This document shows, piece after piece, positions 20,801-29,441 of a stretch of 64,000 nt of DNA. Position 1 is the stretch's first letter; every line of letters begins with the position of its first letter. The notes under the pieces were generated by a model. That model was not told the origin of the DNA, did no database searches, and saw nothing but the letters and a program-made list of their open reading frames with translations. This stretch comes from Lentzea jiangxiensis (lineage in GTDB: Bacteria; Actinomycetota; Actinomycetes; Mycobacteriales; Pseudonocardiaceae): NCBI RefSeq assembly GCF_900104175.1, contig NZ_FNIX01000001.1:943975-1007974 (forward strand), in the 5' to 3' direction. Position numbers and translations under genes: made by a program.

Positions 20801-21156
20801 CGGTGCTGCTGTCGGCACTGGGCATCGATGCGACGAAGGACACCTCGCGCCTCACGTACACCGTCGGCACGGCGGGCTACTACGCCGCGCCGGGCAACGC
20901 GAACAAGCTGGTGGACGTCATCGACCGCCCGCTGTCCTTCGACCCGCTCAAGCCGGGTCTGTGGGCGCAGGGCGGCGGCGACGCGGCGCTGGCGCACGTC
21001 GCCAAGCCGGGCACCGCTCTCGTGGTGAACAAGGACGACGCGGCTCTCAAGGCCGACAGGTCCGAGGGCCTGCTGGTCCTGCACCACCACAACGCCAACG
21101 GTGACCGCGCGTCGGTCGTCACGGTGAGGTCGAGCGGCCGGGGCGGCGCCTACTAG
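17863..21156 (+). CDS. Very large secreted subtilisin-like (S8) serine peptidase with PA domain
   Basis: 1097 residues with a Sec signal peptide (cleavage near TAQAQ, residue ~26). After an I9-like propeptide (~45-150), the S8 catalytic triad is Asp187 (GIIDTGVDHTH), His258 (NGHGSHVAGTT) and Ser599 (SGTSMASPHVAGIAALV). A PA-type insertion lies between His and Ser (~400-540). From ~residue 665 onward there is an Fn3-like domain (EVSKPVQKTKTIKIVNKS) and a ~400-residue C-terminal region with calcium-site-like repeats (DIDTNGDGTADFEVYAS). It is an extracellular vacuolating-type subtilase; substrate not known. Single gene, GTG start, hairpins on both sides. Confidence 0.92.
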   Translation: MKRRSSLVVFSAITTLLIAPATAQAQGEPLAQPVKGAQGLDAKALHLKVSPRLNSSGAVTAFVALDRKPAVDAFDEKKSQGKEVAKQAAKQAKNDVSATADQVVGQLRSADTGTRELYRTSNGVPGVVVKADAAKVRELAQRPDVLAVYPVVPKKRQNSNAVQLTRTLDVWQQYGKLGDDIRVGIIDTGVDHTHANFGGPGTVDAFRAVDPRVKDPNFPTAKVVGGYDFVGEEYDGASEDPAINTPKPDPNPIDCNGHGSHVAGTTAGFGENADGSTFSGDYTKLDAEKLNAMKIGPGTAPKALIYALKVFGCDGSTNVTSQALDWSLDPDGDGDFSDHLDVVNLSLGSDYGAPDDPDSLFVKKLYKAGVMPVFSAGNGGDLYDIGGSPGNTPEALTVASVRDSYVLRDGAEVQGQGLKPGQYSQNFTGYLGYDKTLPVVKLTQAGNLDGCQPITDAVAGRFVWLEWDDNDATRRCGSGARANNVQAAGGQGVLLSSALENFAAGIAGNAAIPMFQFTGSATAAVRPALDAGTLTVRLAGELRTSTPTYDQSISDTPSAFTSRGTRSGSIKPDVAAPGDTISSAAVGSGNDRSVISGTSMASPHVAGIAALVRQAHPDWTLEEVKASIMNTAGADVKEDGKTFAPNRVGTGRVDGKSAIDNQVLAYVEEDNGYVSANFGVVEVSKPVQKTKTIKIVNKSTRSVEYKVGYTAATTIPGVSYVLSQDKVKLSPRGVARVKVTLKIDDPKALRKTVDPTVALTQLDVPRQFLADASGRVTLTPTAGATVPLRLSVYSAPKPVADISTADSLRFRGKDGQAVLNLTGRGVDQGTGSQAYRSLVSVLELQAQSPKLRDCRRNVTENCALNETAKGGDLRYVGAASTAPLAKAQGKPEESLLAFGVATWGNWYNLGTNTVPFVDIDTNGDGTADFEVYASRLTDTDLLVATTVDLETGETVDMQGVNGLFGDVDANVSDTNVVVLPVLLSALGIDATKDTSRLTYTVGTAGYYAAPGNANKLVDVIDRPLSFDPLKPGLWAQGGGDAALAHVAKPGTALVVNKDDAALKADRSEGLLVLHHHNANGDRASVVTVRSSGRGGAY

Positions 21157-21191
21157 GCACCGCGGGCCACGGCCAGATCGGATGTTTCACG

Positions 21192-21225
21192 CGAGGCCCG
21201 GTTCTCCTCGGAGAGCCGGGCCTCG
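21192..21225 (+). terminator. Subtilase gene terminator-like hairpin
   Basis: A perfect 10-bp stem (21192-21201 with 21216-21225), 36 nt after the subtilase stop; no T-run. Confidence 0.6.
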
Positions 21226-21344
21226 TGGTCTGTCACAGGGCGGAACTGCCGGTCGTCACCCCTTGACGCGACCCCCTTCCTGCGGTCGAGTGACACTCGA
21301 AAGCGGGGAATGGGCCGTGTGGGTGTCCCGCAGTACGGGAGATA

Positions 21345-21448
21345 ACACCCCGAAGGGGTGTCCGGCATGCGGCGAGCGGCCGCAGTGGCGGTAGCCTTTC
21401 GCAGAGGAAAGTAGTCCCACCAATTGGGGACTGACACCTGGGAGGTGT
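21345..21448 (+). promoter_or_regulatory. Structured leuB leader with RBS-sequestering hairpin
   Basis: Three stems follow each other: 21345-21351/21355-21361 (ACACCCC/GGGGTGT), 21413-21418/21427-21432 (AGTCCC/GGGACT) and 21434-21439/21443-21448 (ACACCT/AGGTGT). The last one overlaps the Shine-Dalgarno GGGAGGT (21440-21446) of leuB. A -10-like TAGCCT is at 21392-21397. No Leu-rich leader peptide is present, so control here, if any, would be at translation. Confidence 0.45.
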
Positions 21449-21452
21449 GTGG

Positions 21453-22490
21453 ATGCGGCTCGCAGTGATCCCAGGAGACGGGATCGGGCCCGAGGTCATC
21501 GCTGAGGCCCTGAAGGTCCTCGGTGAGGTCGTTCCGGCGGCCGAGATCACCCGTTACGACCTCGGCGCGGCGCGCTGGCACGCCACGGGAGAGTTGTTGC
21601 CCGAGTCGGTGCTCGGTGAGCTCCGCCAGCACGACGCGATCCTGCTCGGCGCGGTGGGCGACCCGTCGGTGCCGAGCGGAATCCTGGAGCGCGGTCTGCT
21701 GCTGCGGCTGCGCTTCGAGCTCGACCACCACGTGAACCTCCGCCCGGCTCGTCTCTACCCCGGTGTCCGCAGCCCGCTCGCGGACCCGCCGGAGATCGAC
21801 ATGGTGGTGGTGCGCGAGGGCACCGAGGGCCCGTACGCGGGCAACGGCGGCCTGCTCCGCAAGGACACGCCGCACGAGATCGCCACCGAGGTCTCGCTGA
21901 ACACCTCGTTCGGCGTCGAGCGCGTGGTCAGGGACGCCTTCGCGCGTGCCTCGAACCGCCAGCGCCGGCACCTGACGCTGGTGCACAAGACGAACGTCCT
22001 CACGCACGCCGGCTCGCTGTGGTCGCGCGTCGTCGAGGAGGTCTCGCTGCAGCACCCGGACGTCACCGTGGCCTACCAGCACGTGGACGCGGCGACCATC
22101 CACATGGTCACCGACCCGGGCCGCTACGACGTGATCGTGACGGACAACCTGTTCGGCGACATCCTGACCGACCTCGCCGCCGCCGTCACGGGCGGAATCG
22201 GCCTGGCCGCGTCGGGAAACATGGACGTGACCCGTCGCAACCCCTCGATGTTCGAGCCGGTGCACGGTTCCGCGCCGGACATCGCGGGCCAGGGCATCGC
22301 CGACCCGACCGCCGCCGTGCTGTCGGTCGCGCTGCTGCTCGACCACCTCGGCGAGCACGAGTCGGCCCGCCGGATCGAGGCCTCCGTGGCGTTCGACCTG
22401 GCGACCCGCGACCACCAGTCGCCGGGCGCGACCTACGGGATCGGTGACAGGCTCGCGGCTCTCGTGTCGTCGAACGTGCGCACGGGCTGA
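21453..22490 (+). CDS. leuB: 3-isopropylmalate dehydrogenase
   Basis: 345 residues. NAD-dependent oxidative decarboxylation of 3-isopropylmalate in leucine synthesis; the same enzyme can act on 3-methylmalate in the citramalate route to isoleucine. Motifs: [11 protein letters not shown], the substrate loop [37 protein letters not shown], catalytic Lys/Asp in [10 protein letters not shown] and [10 protein letters not shown], and [18 protein letters not shown] 21453 fits GGGAGGT 7 nt upstream; an earlier GTG at 21447 would sit inside that spacing. Confidence 0.96.
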   Translation: MRLAVIPGDGIGPEVIAEALKVLGEVVPAAEITRYDLGAARWHATGELLPESVLGELRQHDAILLGAVGDPSVPSGILERGLLLRLRFELDHHVNLRPARLYPGVRSPLADPPEIDMVVVREGTEGPYAGNGGLLRKDTPHEIATEVSLNTSFGVERVVRDAFARASNRQRRHLTLVHKTNVLTHAGSLWSRVVEEVSLQHPDVTVAYQHVDAATIHMVTDPGRYDVIVTDNLFGDILTDLAAAVTGGIGLAASGNMDVTRRNPSMFEPVHGSAPDIAGQGIADPTAAVLSVALLLDHLGEHESARRIEASVAFDLATRDHQSPGATYGIGDRLAALVSSNVRTG

Positions 22491-22510
22491 GTCCCTCCGC
22501 CAGACGTCGT

Positions 22511-22545
22511 GAAGCCCCGGCCGGGATCTCCCCGGCCGGGGCTTC
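22511..22545 (+). terminator. leuB terminator
   Basis: A perfect 15-bp stem (22511-22525 with 22531-22545) and 5-nt loop, 20 nt after the leuB stop and 18 nt before the convergent YCII gene end; probably works in both directions. Confidence 0.8.
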
Positions 22546-22563
22546 GGCGTTCCTCCGCACCCG

Positions 22564-22983
22564 TCAGAGCTGGCCGTTGGCCTCACGCCACGCGCGCTCC
22601 TTCCTGATCCACTCGTTGTCCTGGGGGAACTCGTCGATCGTCGGCACCCTGCGGATCTCGGTCTTGAACCCGGGCCCGGTCATCGGGGCGCGCTTGGCCC
22701 ATTCGACCGCCTCCTCCCGTGATGAGACGTTGAGGAGGTAGAAGCCGTTGAACAGCTCCTTGGTCTCGCCGTACGGCCCGTCGGTGACGATCGGGGGCTC
22801 GGAGGAGAAGTCGACGACGACGCCCTCGGTCGCGTCGGCGAGACCCTCGGCGGCGAGCAGGACACCGGCGCGGATCAGTTCCTCGTTGTACTCGCCAACC
22901 TCCCGCAGCACCTCGTCGAAGTCGAGCTCGCCCAGGTTCGCGTAGCCCTCGTCGGTGGCCCGCATGATCAGCATGTACTTCAC
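22564..22983 (-). CDS. YCII-related (DGPF-domain) protein
   Basis: 139 residues from GTG 22983 with AGGGAGA upstream. The fold is the ferredoxin-like YCII/DGPF domain: KYMLIMRATDEGY at the start, PIVTDGPYGETKELFNGFYLL (the DGPF-type motif) in the middle and SREEAVEWAKRAPM later. The family is often encoded near ECF sigma factors; no such gene is here. Function unknown. Divergent from the B12 riboswitch operon. Confidence 0.85.
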   Translation of the reverse strand: MKYMLIMRATDEGYANLGELDFDEVLREVGEYNEELIRAGVLLAAEGLADATEGVVVDFSSEPPIVTDGPYGETKELFNGFYLLNVSSREEAVEWAKRAPMTGPGFKTEIRRVPTIDEFPQDNEWIRKERAWREANGQL

Positions 22984-23088
22984 GGTGGATCTCCCTGCTC
23001 GTGTTCCCGTCCCCCTGCGCCCCGAGGTCGAACGGGACCCCCGCCGGATCGACATCACACCCGCGAGATTTTCGAAGTTCCTTTTTGC

Positions 23089-23224
23089 GCAGGTAGGGTC
23101 ACCGAAGTCGTGCGTGGGGGAAGACCGGTCGAAATCCGGCGCTGACCCGCAACGGTAGGTCCCCGGACGGCCGGGGACGAGCCCGAACACCCGTGCACGG
23201 TCGACCGGGGAACCAACTCCTGCC
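23089..23224 (+). promoter_or_regulatory. Cobalamin (B12) riboswitch
   Basis: The conserved core reads GAAATCCGGCGCTGACCCGC then AACGGTA (23131-23156), matching the adenosylcobalamin riboswitch core. A closing P1 helix GCAGG (23089-23093) / CCTGC (23219-23223) brackets it, and B12-box-like sequence GGGGAACCAACTCCTGCC precedes the 3' end. It ends 23 nt before the permease GTG, with GGGAAGG (23234-23240) as ribosome-binding site, so control may be by sequestering the RBS. Confidence 0.9.
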
Positions 23225-23246
23225 GTGGACTGCGGGAAGGGCATCA

Positions 23247-24268
23247 GTGATCTCCAAGATCAGCGCGCTCGTCGGCGTGCTCGTCGTCAGCGTCGTCGCG
23301 GGCGTGGCGCTCGGACCCGTGTCCGTGCCGTTCGGCGTGACGCTCGACCTGCTGCGGGCGGCGCTGACCGGTGGCACGGTCCCCGCGGACCTCGCCGGGC
23401 AGTACCACATCGTCTGGGACATCCGGCTGCCGCGCGTCCTGCTCGCCGCCGTCGTCGGGGCGGGGCTCAGCGCGGTCGGTGTCGCGATCCAGGCGATGGT
23501 CCGCAACGCCCTGGCCGACCCGTACGTCCTCGGCATCTCCTCGGGCGCGAGCGTGGGCGCGACGGCCGTGGCGACGCTCGGCGTGCTGTCCGGTCTCGGC
23601 ATCTACGCGCTGTCGGTCGGGGCGTTCCTGACCGGGCTCGGCGCCACCGCCCTCGTCTACATCACCGCGCGCACCAGCCGGGGGCTCACCCCGCTGCGGC
23701 TCGTGCTGACCGGGACCGCGCTCGCGTACGGGTTCTCCGCCGTGGCGATGCTGCTGGTGTTCCAGGCGCCGCACGGCGAGGCGGCGCGCGCGGCCATGTT
23801 CTGGCTGCTCGGCAGCCTCGGCGGCGCCAACTGGCAGTCGTTGCCGGTCGCCACGGCCGTGACGCTGGCCGGCATCGTCTACCTGGCGGCGAAGGCGCGT
23901 CCGCTCAACGCGATGGCGATGGGGGACGAGACCGCGACCACGCTCGGGCTGCGGGTGACGCGGTTCCGCACGCACCTGTTCATCGTCACCGCGGCGATGA
24001 CGGGGGTGCTGGTGGCGGTCAGCGGCGCCGTCGGGTTCGTCGGCCTGATGCTGCCGCACCTCACGCGCATGGTCGTCGGCGCGGACCACCGCAAGGTGCT
24101 GGCGCTGGCACCGCTCGCGGGGGCCTCGTTCCTCGTGTGGGTCGACGTGGCCGCGCGCATGCTCGCGGCGCCGGAAGAACTGCCTCTCGGCGTCATCACG
24201 GCCGCGCTCGGCGTGCCGTGCTTCATCTTCCTGATGCGGCGCCGGTCCTACGTCTTCGGAGGCCGCTG

Positions 24269-24269
<1 letters not shown>
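23247..24269 (+). CDS. btuC: FecCD/BtuC-type ABC transporter permease (probable corrinoid uptake)
   Basis: 340 residues from GTG 23247. About ten transmembrane helices with FecCD hallmarks: LPRVLLAAVVGAGLSAVGVAIQ, NALADPYVLGISSGASVG, FRTHLFIVTAAMTGVLVAVSG and GFVGLMLPHLTRMVVG (the coupling-helix region). It forms the membrane channel for uptake of a metal chelate. The upstream B12 riboswitch argues for cobalamin or cobinamide rather than siderophores. First gene of a three-gene operon; its TGA overlaps the ATPase ATG. Confidence 0.88.
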
Positions 24270-25005
<736 letters not shown>

Positions 25006-25009
<4 letters not shown>

Positions 25010-25983
25010 GAGCCGTTCTCTGCGCCGCCCTGCTCCTGCTCTCCGGCTGCGGCGCGACGGTGGCCCAGGAGCCTTCGGCCTCCACTCCGGTGACCGTCAC
25101 GAACTGCGGCCAGCAGGTCACCTTCGACCGCGTTCCGTCCAAAGTGGTCACGAACGACACGGGCATCACCGAGATGATGTTCGCGCTGGGCCTCGAGGAC
25201 CGCATGGCGGGCTACGTCGTCAACGGCATCGACACCGTCGACATCCGCACGTCGCCGTGGAAGGCGGACTTCGAGAGCGGGAAGCACCTGTCCGACAAGA
25301 TCTCCAAGGAGGTCGTCCAGGGCGTGAACGCCGACTTCGTCTTCGCCGGCTGGAACTACGGCTTCAGCGAGAGCACCGGCTTCACCCCGGACTCCTTGAG
25401 GGAGCTGGGCATCGCGACCTACCAGCTCACCGAGGCGTGCCGCAACGGCGTGGGCAAGCAGCGCGGCATCATGCCCGCCCTCGACGCGCTGTACACGGAC
25501 CTGCGCAACCTCGGCAAGATCTTCCGCGTCGAGGCGAAGGCCGAGGAGCTGGTCAAGGGCTACCAGGAGCAGATCGCCCGCGCCGGCCGGTTGATGGAGG
25601 GCAAGCCCCGGCCGAAGGTGTTCCTGTACGACAGCGGGCAGGACCAGCCGTTCACGTCCGGGAGGAACGCGGCGCCGCAGGACGTGATCTCGAAGGCCGG
25701 CGGGGAGAACGTCTTCGGCGATCTCAACGACAGCTGGACCACCGTGAACTGGGAGGCCGTGGTGCAGCGCAACCCCGACGTGGTGCTGATCGTGGACTAC
25801 GCCGACGGGGAGGCCAACACGCCCGAGCAGAAGCAGGCGTTCCTGGAGGGGTTCGCTCCGCTGGCCAACTCGCCCGCGGTGAAGGGGAAGCGGTTCTTCT
25901 CGCTGCCTTACGCGGCGTTGGTGGAGTCGCCGCGGAACCCGGCTTCCGTCGAGGCGTTCGCGAAGTTCCTCGCCGGGGTCTGA
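25006..25983 (+). CDS. btuF: ABC transporter substrate-binding lipoprotein (probable corrinoid-binding)
   Basis: 325 residues. Lipoprotein signal with lipobox LLSGC (Cys at ~18). The two-lobe periplasmic-binding fold of the TroA/BtuF class is recognisable: RVPSKVVTNDTGITEMMFALGL, GVNADFVFAGWNYGFS, PKVFLYDSGQDQPFTSGRNAAPQDVISKAGGENVF and NWEAVVQRNPDVVLIVDY. It captures the substrate outside the membrane. The B12 riboswitch at the operon head is the reason for proposing corrinoids; the protein alone would fit ferric siderophores equally. Confidence 0.85.
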
Positions 25984-26130
25984 TCCGGGGTCGGCTTGCG
26001 CGCCGCGCCAGGGCGGCTGGGCGGCTGGGCGCGGTGCGTGCCGAGCCGCCCGCTCCGGTCGTCCACCCCGCTGCCGCCGCCCGGTTCATCCGTCCCGGCG
26101 CACTCCGGTGGCTGTCACCCGCGTGAACCC

Positions 26131-26163
26131 GTGACCAGATAGTGGGAGGTTTGCTCCCGTCAC
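26131..26163 (+). promoter_or_regulatory. Interrupted palindrome upstream of the cimA leader promoter
   Basis: GTGAC(26131)...GGGAG GTTTG CTCCC...GTCAC(26163): nested complementary arms, with an 8-nt asymmetry, directly abutting a possible -35 TTGGTA (26164-26169). Could be an operator or the end of the btu transcript. The rest of 25984-26130 shows only GC-rich sequence without coding signal. Confidence 0.35.
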
Positions 26164-26193
26164 TTGGTACCCCGCGCCGGGCTGTGGCAGCAT
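26164..26193 (+). promoter_or_regulatory. Candidate promoter of the cimA leader
   Basis: TTGGTA (26164-26169), 18-nt spacer, CAGCAT (26188-26193). The -10 is poor (lacks TA), but its spacing to the leader ATG (7 nt) equals that of the ilvB leader. Confidence 0.4.
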
Positions 26194-26200
26194 CCCGGAC

Positions 26201-26245
26201 ATGGCTCAGCACCTCGCCATCATTATCGACGAGCGCGTCGGGTAG
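26201..26245 (+). CDS. cimA leader peptide (isoleucine sensor)
   Basis: A 14-codon frame, MAQHLAIIIDERVG, with three consecutive Ile codons (ATC ATT ATC, 26219-26227). It sits between a promoter-like sequence and an intrinsic terminator ahead of citramalate synthase. The codon content (Ile, not Leu/Val) matches the end product of the citramalate route, so ribosome stalling on Ile codons should relieve termination. The layout copies the ilvB leader. Confidence 0.75.
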   Translation: MAQHLAIIIDERVG

Positions 26246-26300
26246 TGCCGCCCCTGGCACCCGACGCGCAGACCTCTCGCATCCCGCGGGGGGTCTTTTT
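26233..26300 (+). terminator. cimA attenuator (pause hairpin plus intrinsic terminator)
   Basis: An 11-bp perfect hairpin over the leader stop codon (26233-26243 with 26259-26269, plus inner GCC/GGC) is followed by a terminator stem (26270-26279 with 26287-26296) and a T-rich tail TCTTTTTGTTT. The cimA start lies at 26329, so termination here would prevent cimA expression when isoleucine is plentiful. Confidence 0.75.
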
Positions 26301-26328
26301 GTTTGCCCGGATGAGGAGATGACCCCCG

Positions 26329-27912
26329 ATGGCCGGCCCGAACGACGACTTCCACGTCTACGACACGACGTTGCGCGACGGCGCACAACGTGAGGGCATT
26401 TCGTACTCCGTCACGGACAAGCTCGCTGTGGCGAGGTTGCTGGACGGGCTCGGCGTCGGGTTCATCGAGGGCGGCTGGCCCGGCGCGTTGCCGAAGGACA
26501 CGGAGTTCTTCGCCCGTGCGGCGGGTGGGGACCTGGAGCTCAAGCACGCGAAGCTGGTGGCGTTCGGGGCGACGCGCAAGGCCGGGCTCAAGGTCGAGGA
26601 AGATCCGCAGGTGAAGGCCCTTCTCGATGCCCAGGCGCCGGTGGTCACGCTGGTGGCCAAGTCGGACCTGCGGCACATCGAGCGGGCGTTGCGGACGGAC
26701 ACCGGTGAGAACCTGAAGATGGTGCGCGACACCGTCCGGTTCCTGAAGGACCACGGCAGGCGCGTCTTCCTCGACGCCGAGCACTTCTTCGACGGGTACG
26801 CGTTCTCACCGGACACCGCCCTGCGCGTGCTGGAGTCCGCTGTGGAGGGTGGCGCGGACGTCGTCGTGCTGTGCGACACGAACGGCGGGCAGCTGCCGCT
26901 CGGGCTCGCCGAGACCGTCGCGGAGGTCGTCGCGAAGACCGGCTTCCGCGTCGGCATCCACTGCCAGGACGACACGTCCTGCGCTGTGGCGAACACCGTC
27001 GCGGCCGTGCAGGCGGGCGCGACGCACGTGCAGTGCACCGCCAACGGCTACGGCGAGCGAGCGGGTAACGCGGACCTGTTCGCCGTCGTGGGAAACCTCG
27101 TGACCAAGCTCGGCCTGGAGGTGCTCCCGACCGGGGCGCTGGCCGAGCTCACCCGTGTCTCCCATGCGTTGGCCGAGATCGCGAACATCGCACCCGACAC
27201 CCACCAGGCCTACGTCGGGTCGTCAGCATTCGCCCACAAGGCGGGTCTGCACGCGAGCGCGATCAAGGTGGATCCGGAGCTGTACAACCACATCGATCCG
27301 GACACCGTCGGCAACGACATGCGGGTGCTGGTCACCGAGATGGCCGGCCGGGCGAGCATCGAGCTCAAGGGACGTGAGTTCGGGCTCGACCTGGCCGGCC
27401 GGTCAGCCGAGGTCGGCAGCGCGCTGCAGCGCGTGAAGGAGCTGGAGGCGAAGGGCTGGTCGTTCGAGGCCGCCGACGCCTCCATGGAGCTGCTGCTGCG
27501 GTCCGAGCTGTCCCAGCTGGACACCCCGCCGTTCGCGCTCGAGTCGTACCGGGTGGTGCTCGACCACCGCTCCGACGGCGAGATCGTGTCCGAGGCCACG
27601 GTCAAGGTGCACGTGGCGGGGGAGCGGGTCATCGCCACCGCCGAGGGCAACGGGCCCGTGCACGCGCTGGACGCGGCGCTGCGCAAGGCGTTGCTGCCGC
27701 ACCTGTCCTGGTTGGACGCCGTGGAACTGGCCGACTACAAGGTGCGCATCCTCACGGAGCACCCCGGCACCGACGCCGTGACGCGGGTCCTGGTGGAGTC
27801 CACCGACGGCGAGCGCGAGTGGACGACGGTCGGCGTGCACGGCAACATCGTCGAGGCGAGCTGGCTCGCCCTGTGCGACGCCCTCGTCCACAAGGCGATG
27901 CGGTCCGGCTGA
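26329..27912 (+). CDS. cimA: (R)-citramalate synthase
   Basis: 527 residues, the size of CimA (about 515-530), shorter than LeuA of actinobacteria (~600). Condenses acetyl-CoA with pyruvate to citramalate, the first step of threonine-independent isoleucine synthesis. HMGL-like TIM barrel: YDTTLRDGAQREGISYS (catalytic Arg/Asp), FIEGGWPGALPKD, HCQDDTSCAVANT (metal ligands) and CTANGYGERAGNADL; then the AFAHKAGLHASAIKVDPELYNHI helix segment and a C-terminal allosteric (LeuA-dimer) domain (~400-527). The neighbouring Ile-rich leader peptide supports an isoleucine role over homocitrate or isopropylmalate synthesis. Confidence 0.9.
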   Translation: MAGPNDDFHVYDTTLRDGAQREGISYSVTDKLAVARLLDGLGVGFIEGGWPGALPKDTEFFARAAGGDLELKHAKLVAFGATRKAGLKVEEDPQVKALLDAQAPVVTLVAKSDLRHIERALRTDTGENLKMVRDTVRFLKDHGRRVFLDAEHFFDGYAFSPDTALRVLESAVEGGADVVVLCDTNGGQLPLGLAETVAEVVAKTGFRVGIHCQDDTSCAVANTVAAVQAGATHVQCTANGYGERAGNADLFAVVGNLVTKLGLEVLPTGALAELTRVSHALAEIANIAPDTHQAYVGSSAFAHKAGLHASAIKVDPELYNHIDPDTVGNDMRVLVTEMAGRASIELKGREFGLDLAGRSAEVGSALQRVKELEAKGWSFEAADASMELLLRSELSQLDTPPFALESYRVVLDHRSDGEIVSEATVKVHVAGERVIATAEGNGPVHALDAALRKALLPHLSWLDAVELADYKVRILTEHPGTDAVTRVLVESTDGEREWTTVGVHGNIVEASWLALCDALVHKAMRSG

Positions 27913-27929
27913 CCTCGTAAACTGGCGCC

Positions 27930-28688
27930 GTGCGTATCGCCAGGATTGCCCATCCGCAAGGCGTGGCCTTCGTCGAGGTTCAAGGCGACGAGGCCGCGGA
28001 AATCGCCGAACACCCCTTCGGCACTCCCACGTTCACCGGCCGCAAGTGGCCGTTGGCGGACGTGCGGCTGCTCGCCCCCATCCTGCCGACGAAGATCATC
28101 GGTGTGGGCCGGAACTACGCGGACCACGCCAAGGAACTCGGCAACGAGGTCCCCGAGGAGCCGCTGCTGTTCTTCAAGCCCAACACGTCGGTCATCGGCC
28201 CGAACGTCGAGATCAAGCTCCCGGCGGTGTCCGAGCGCGTCGACTTCGAGGGCGAGGTCGCGGTCATCATCGGCCAGCCGTGCCGCGACGTGCCGCGGTC
28301 CAGGGCGGCCGGCGTGATCATGGGCTACACGATCGCCAACGACGTCACCGCGCGCGACCTGCAGAAGAAGGACGTGCAGTTCACGCGCGCCAAGGGGTTC
28401 GACACGTTTTGCCCGTTGGGTCCCTTCATCGAGACCGAGTTCGACCCGTCGGACGTCCGCCTCGTCACCGAGCTCGACGGCGAAGTCAAACAAGACGGAC
28501 GTACTTCCTTGATGGTGCACGACATTCCATCCCTCGTGGAGTACGTGTCGGGCATCATGACGTTGCTGCCGGGCGACCTGATCCTGACCGGTACGCCGGC
28601 CGGGGTCGGCCCGATGACCGCCGGACAGACGGTCTCGGTGACGGTGGACGGCCTCGGCACGCTCACCAATCCGGTCGCAAATAGGTAG
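27930..28688 (+). CDS. Fumarylacetoacetate hydrolase-family protein
   Basis: 252 residues. An N-terminal cap (~1-50) precedes the FAH fold: KIIGVGRNYADHAKELGN, EPLLFFKPNTSVIGP, metal-binding Glu/Asp in VDFEGEVAVIIG and GYTIANDVTARDLQKKD, and LTGTPAGVGPM. Members act as oxaloacetate decarboxylases, acylpyruvate hydrolases or HHDD isomerases; the M. tuberculosis counterpart in this position (Rv2993c) is similarly annotated. TAAACT (27918-27923) ends 6 nt before GTG 27930, suggesting an independent leaderless transcript although cimA ends only 17 nt upstream. Confidence 0.88.
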   Translation: MRIARIAHPQGVAFVEVQGDEAAEIAEHPFGTPTFTGRKWPLADVRLLAPILPTKIIGVGRNYADHAKELGNEVPEEPLLFFKPNTSVIGPNVEIKLPAVSERVDFEGEVAVIIGQPCRDVPRSRAAGVIMGYTIANDVTARDLQKKDVQFTRAKGFDTFCPLGPFIETEFDPSDVRLVTELDGEVKQDGRTSLMVHDIPSLVEYVSGIMTLLPGDLILTGTPAGVGPMTAGQTVSVTVDGLGTLTNPVANR

Positions 28689-28755
28689 CCGTACGGAGCA
28701 ATCCGGCGTCCGGCGGCTTACGCACCCGGGTACCCGCGAGTAACTTCCCGGTGTC

Positions 28756-29415
28756 ATGACGGACCCGGCGTCCACCCGTGTGTTGCTGGTCGACGGTTCG
28801 CAGCTCATCACCGAGGGGCTGCGGATCTCGCTGCACCGCACGCACTGCTTCCGCGTTGTGGGGATCGCCCACACCGTGGCCGATGCTGCGCGCAGCCTGC
28901 GCGGCACACCGGTGGACCTCGTCGTCACGGACTTCGACGTGCCGGGCGCCGGACCGCTGCGCACCGTGCGCGACACGGCGCAGCACCGGCCGGGCGCCCG
29001 CGTCGTCGTCCTGTCCAATGCGGACAGTCCGAGCTGGGCCCGCGCGGCGCTGGACGCCGGCGCGGTGGCCTACCTGCTGAAGACCTCGCCCGTGGCCGAG
29101 CTGCTGCCGCTGATCGTGGCCGCGGTGCGGGGTGCTCCCGCCACCATCGACGCCAGGGTGGGCTCGCTCGCACGCCTGCCGGCGCGGATGCCCCCGCCCG
29201 CGTCGCTCGGCCGCCTGTCCGCGCGCGAGTTCGACGTCCTCGCCGAGATGGCGAAGGGGTTGGACAACGCGCGCATCGCCCAGCGGCTCTTCATCAGCAA
29301 CGACACCGTGAAGACCCACGTGAAGGCGATCCTGCGCAAGCTCGGCGCACGCGATCGCGCCCACGCCGTGGCGATGGTGCTCAGCGAGTCCTCGGACTCG
29401 TTCGTCACGACCTGA
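28756..29415 (+). CDS. NarL/LuxR-family response regulator (orphan)
   Basis: 219 residues. Receiver domain (8-125): the usual acidic pair is reduced to one Asp (LLVDGSQL, Asp13); Asp59 in VVTDFDVPG is the phospho-acceptor; Lys in AYLLKTS is present. LuxR-type helix-turn-helix at ~145-205 (LSAREFDVLAEMAKGLDNARIAQRLF, TVKTHVKAILRKL). No histidine kinase gene is adjacent. A TAACTT box (28741-28746) lies 9 nt before the ATG. The last residues are encoded by a 14-nt tandem repeat that continues into the next, convergent gene. Confidence 0.88.
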   Translation: MTDPASTRVLLVDGSQLITEGLRISLHRTHCFRVVGIAHTVADAARSLRGTPVDLVVTDFDVPGAGPLRTVRDTAQHRPGARVVVLSNADSPSWARAALDAGAVAYLLKTSPVAELLPLIVAAVRGAPATIDARVGSLARLPARMPPPASLGRLSAREFDVLAEMAKGLDNARIAQRLFISNDTVKTHVKAILRKLGARDRAHAVAMVLSESSDSFVTT

Positions 29416-29441
29416 CCGTCACGACCTGACCGTCACGACCT
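29403..29441. repeat. 14-nt tandem repeat (about 2.8 copies) spanning two convergent stop codons
   Basis: CGTCACGACCTGAC is repeated at 29403-29416 and 29417-29430, and partly at 29431-29441. The first copy supplies the end of the response regulator gene; the third contains the end of the monooxygenase gene. Confidence 0.85.

Noticed and set aside
17779-21090. A 1103-codon open frame opposite the subtilase
   Set aside because: Antisense shadow with low-complexity Arg/Val/Asp composition; the plus strand has the complete S8 triad.
21310-21345. Possible leader peptide before leuB (MGRVGVPQYGR)
   Set aside because: It contains no leucine codon and no clear terminator pairs with it, unlike the ilvB and cimA leaders.
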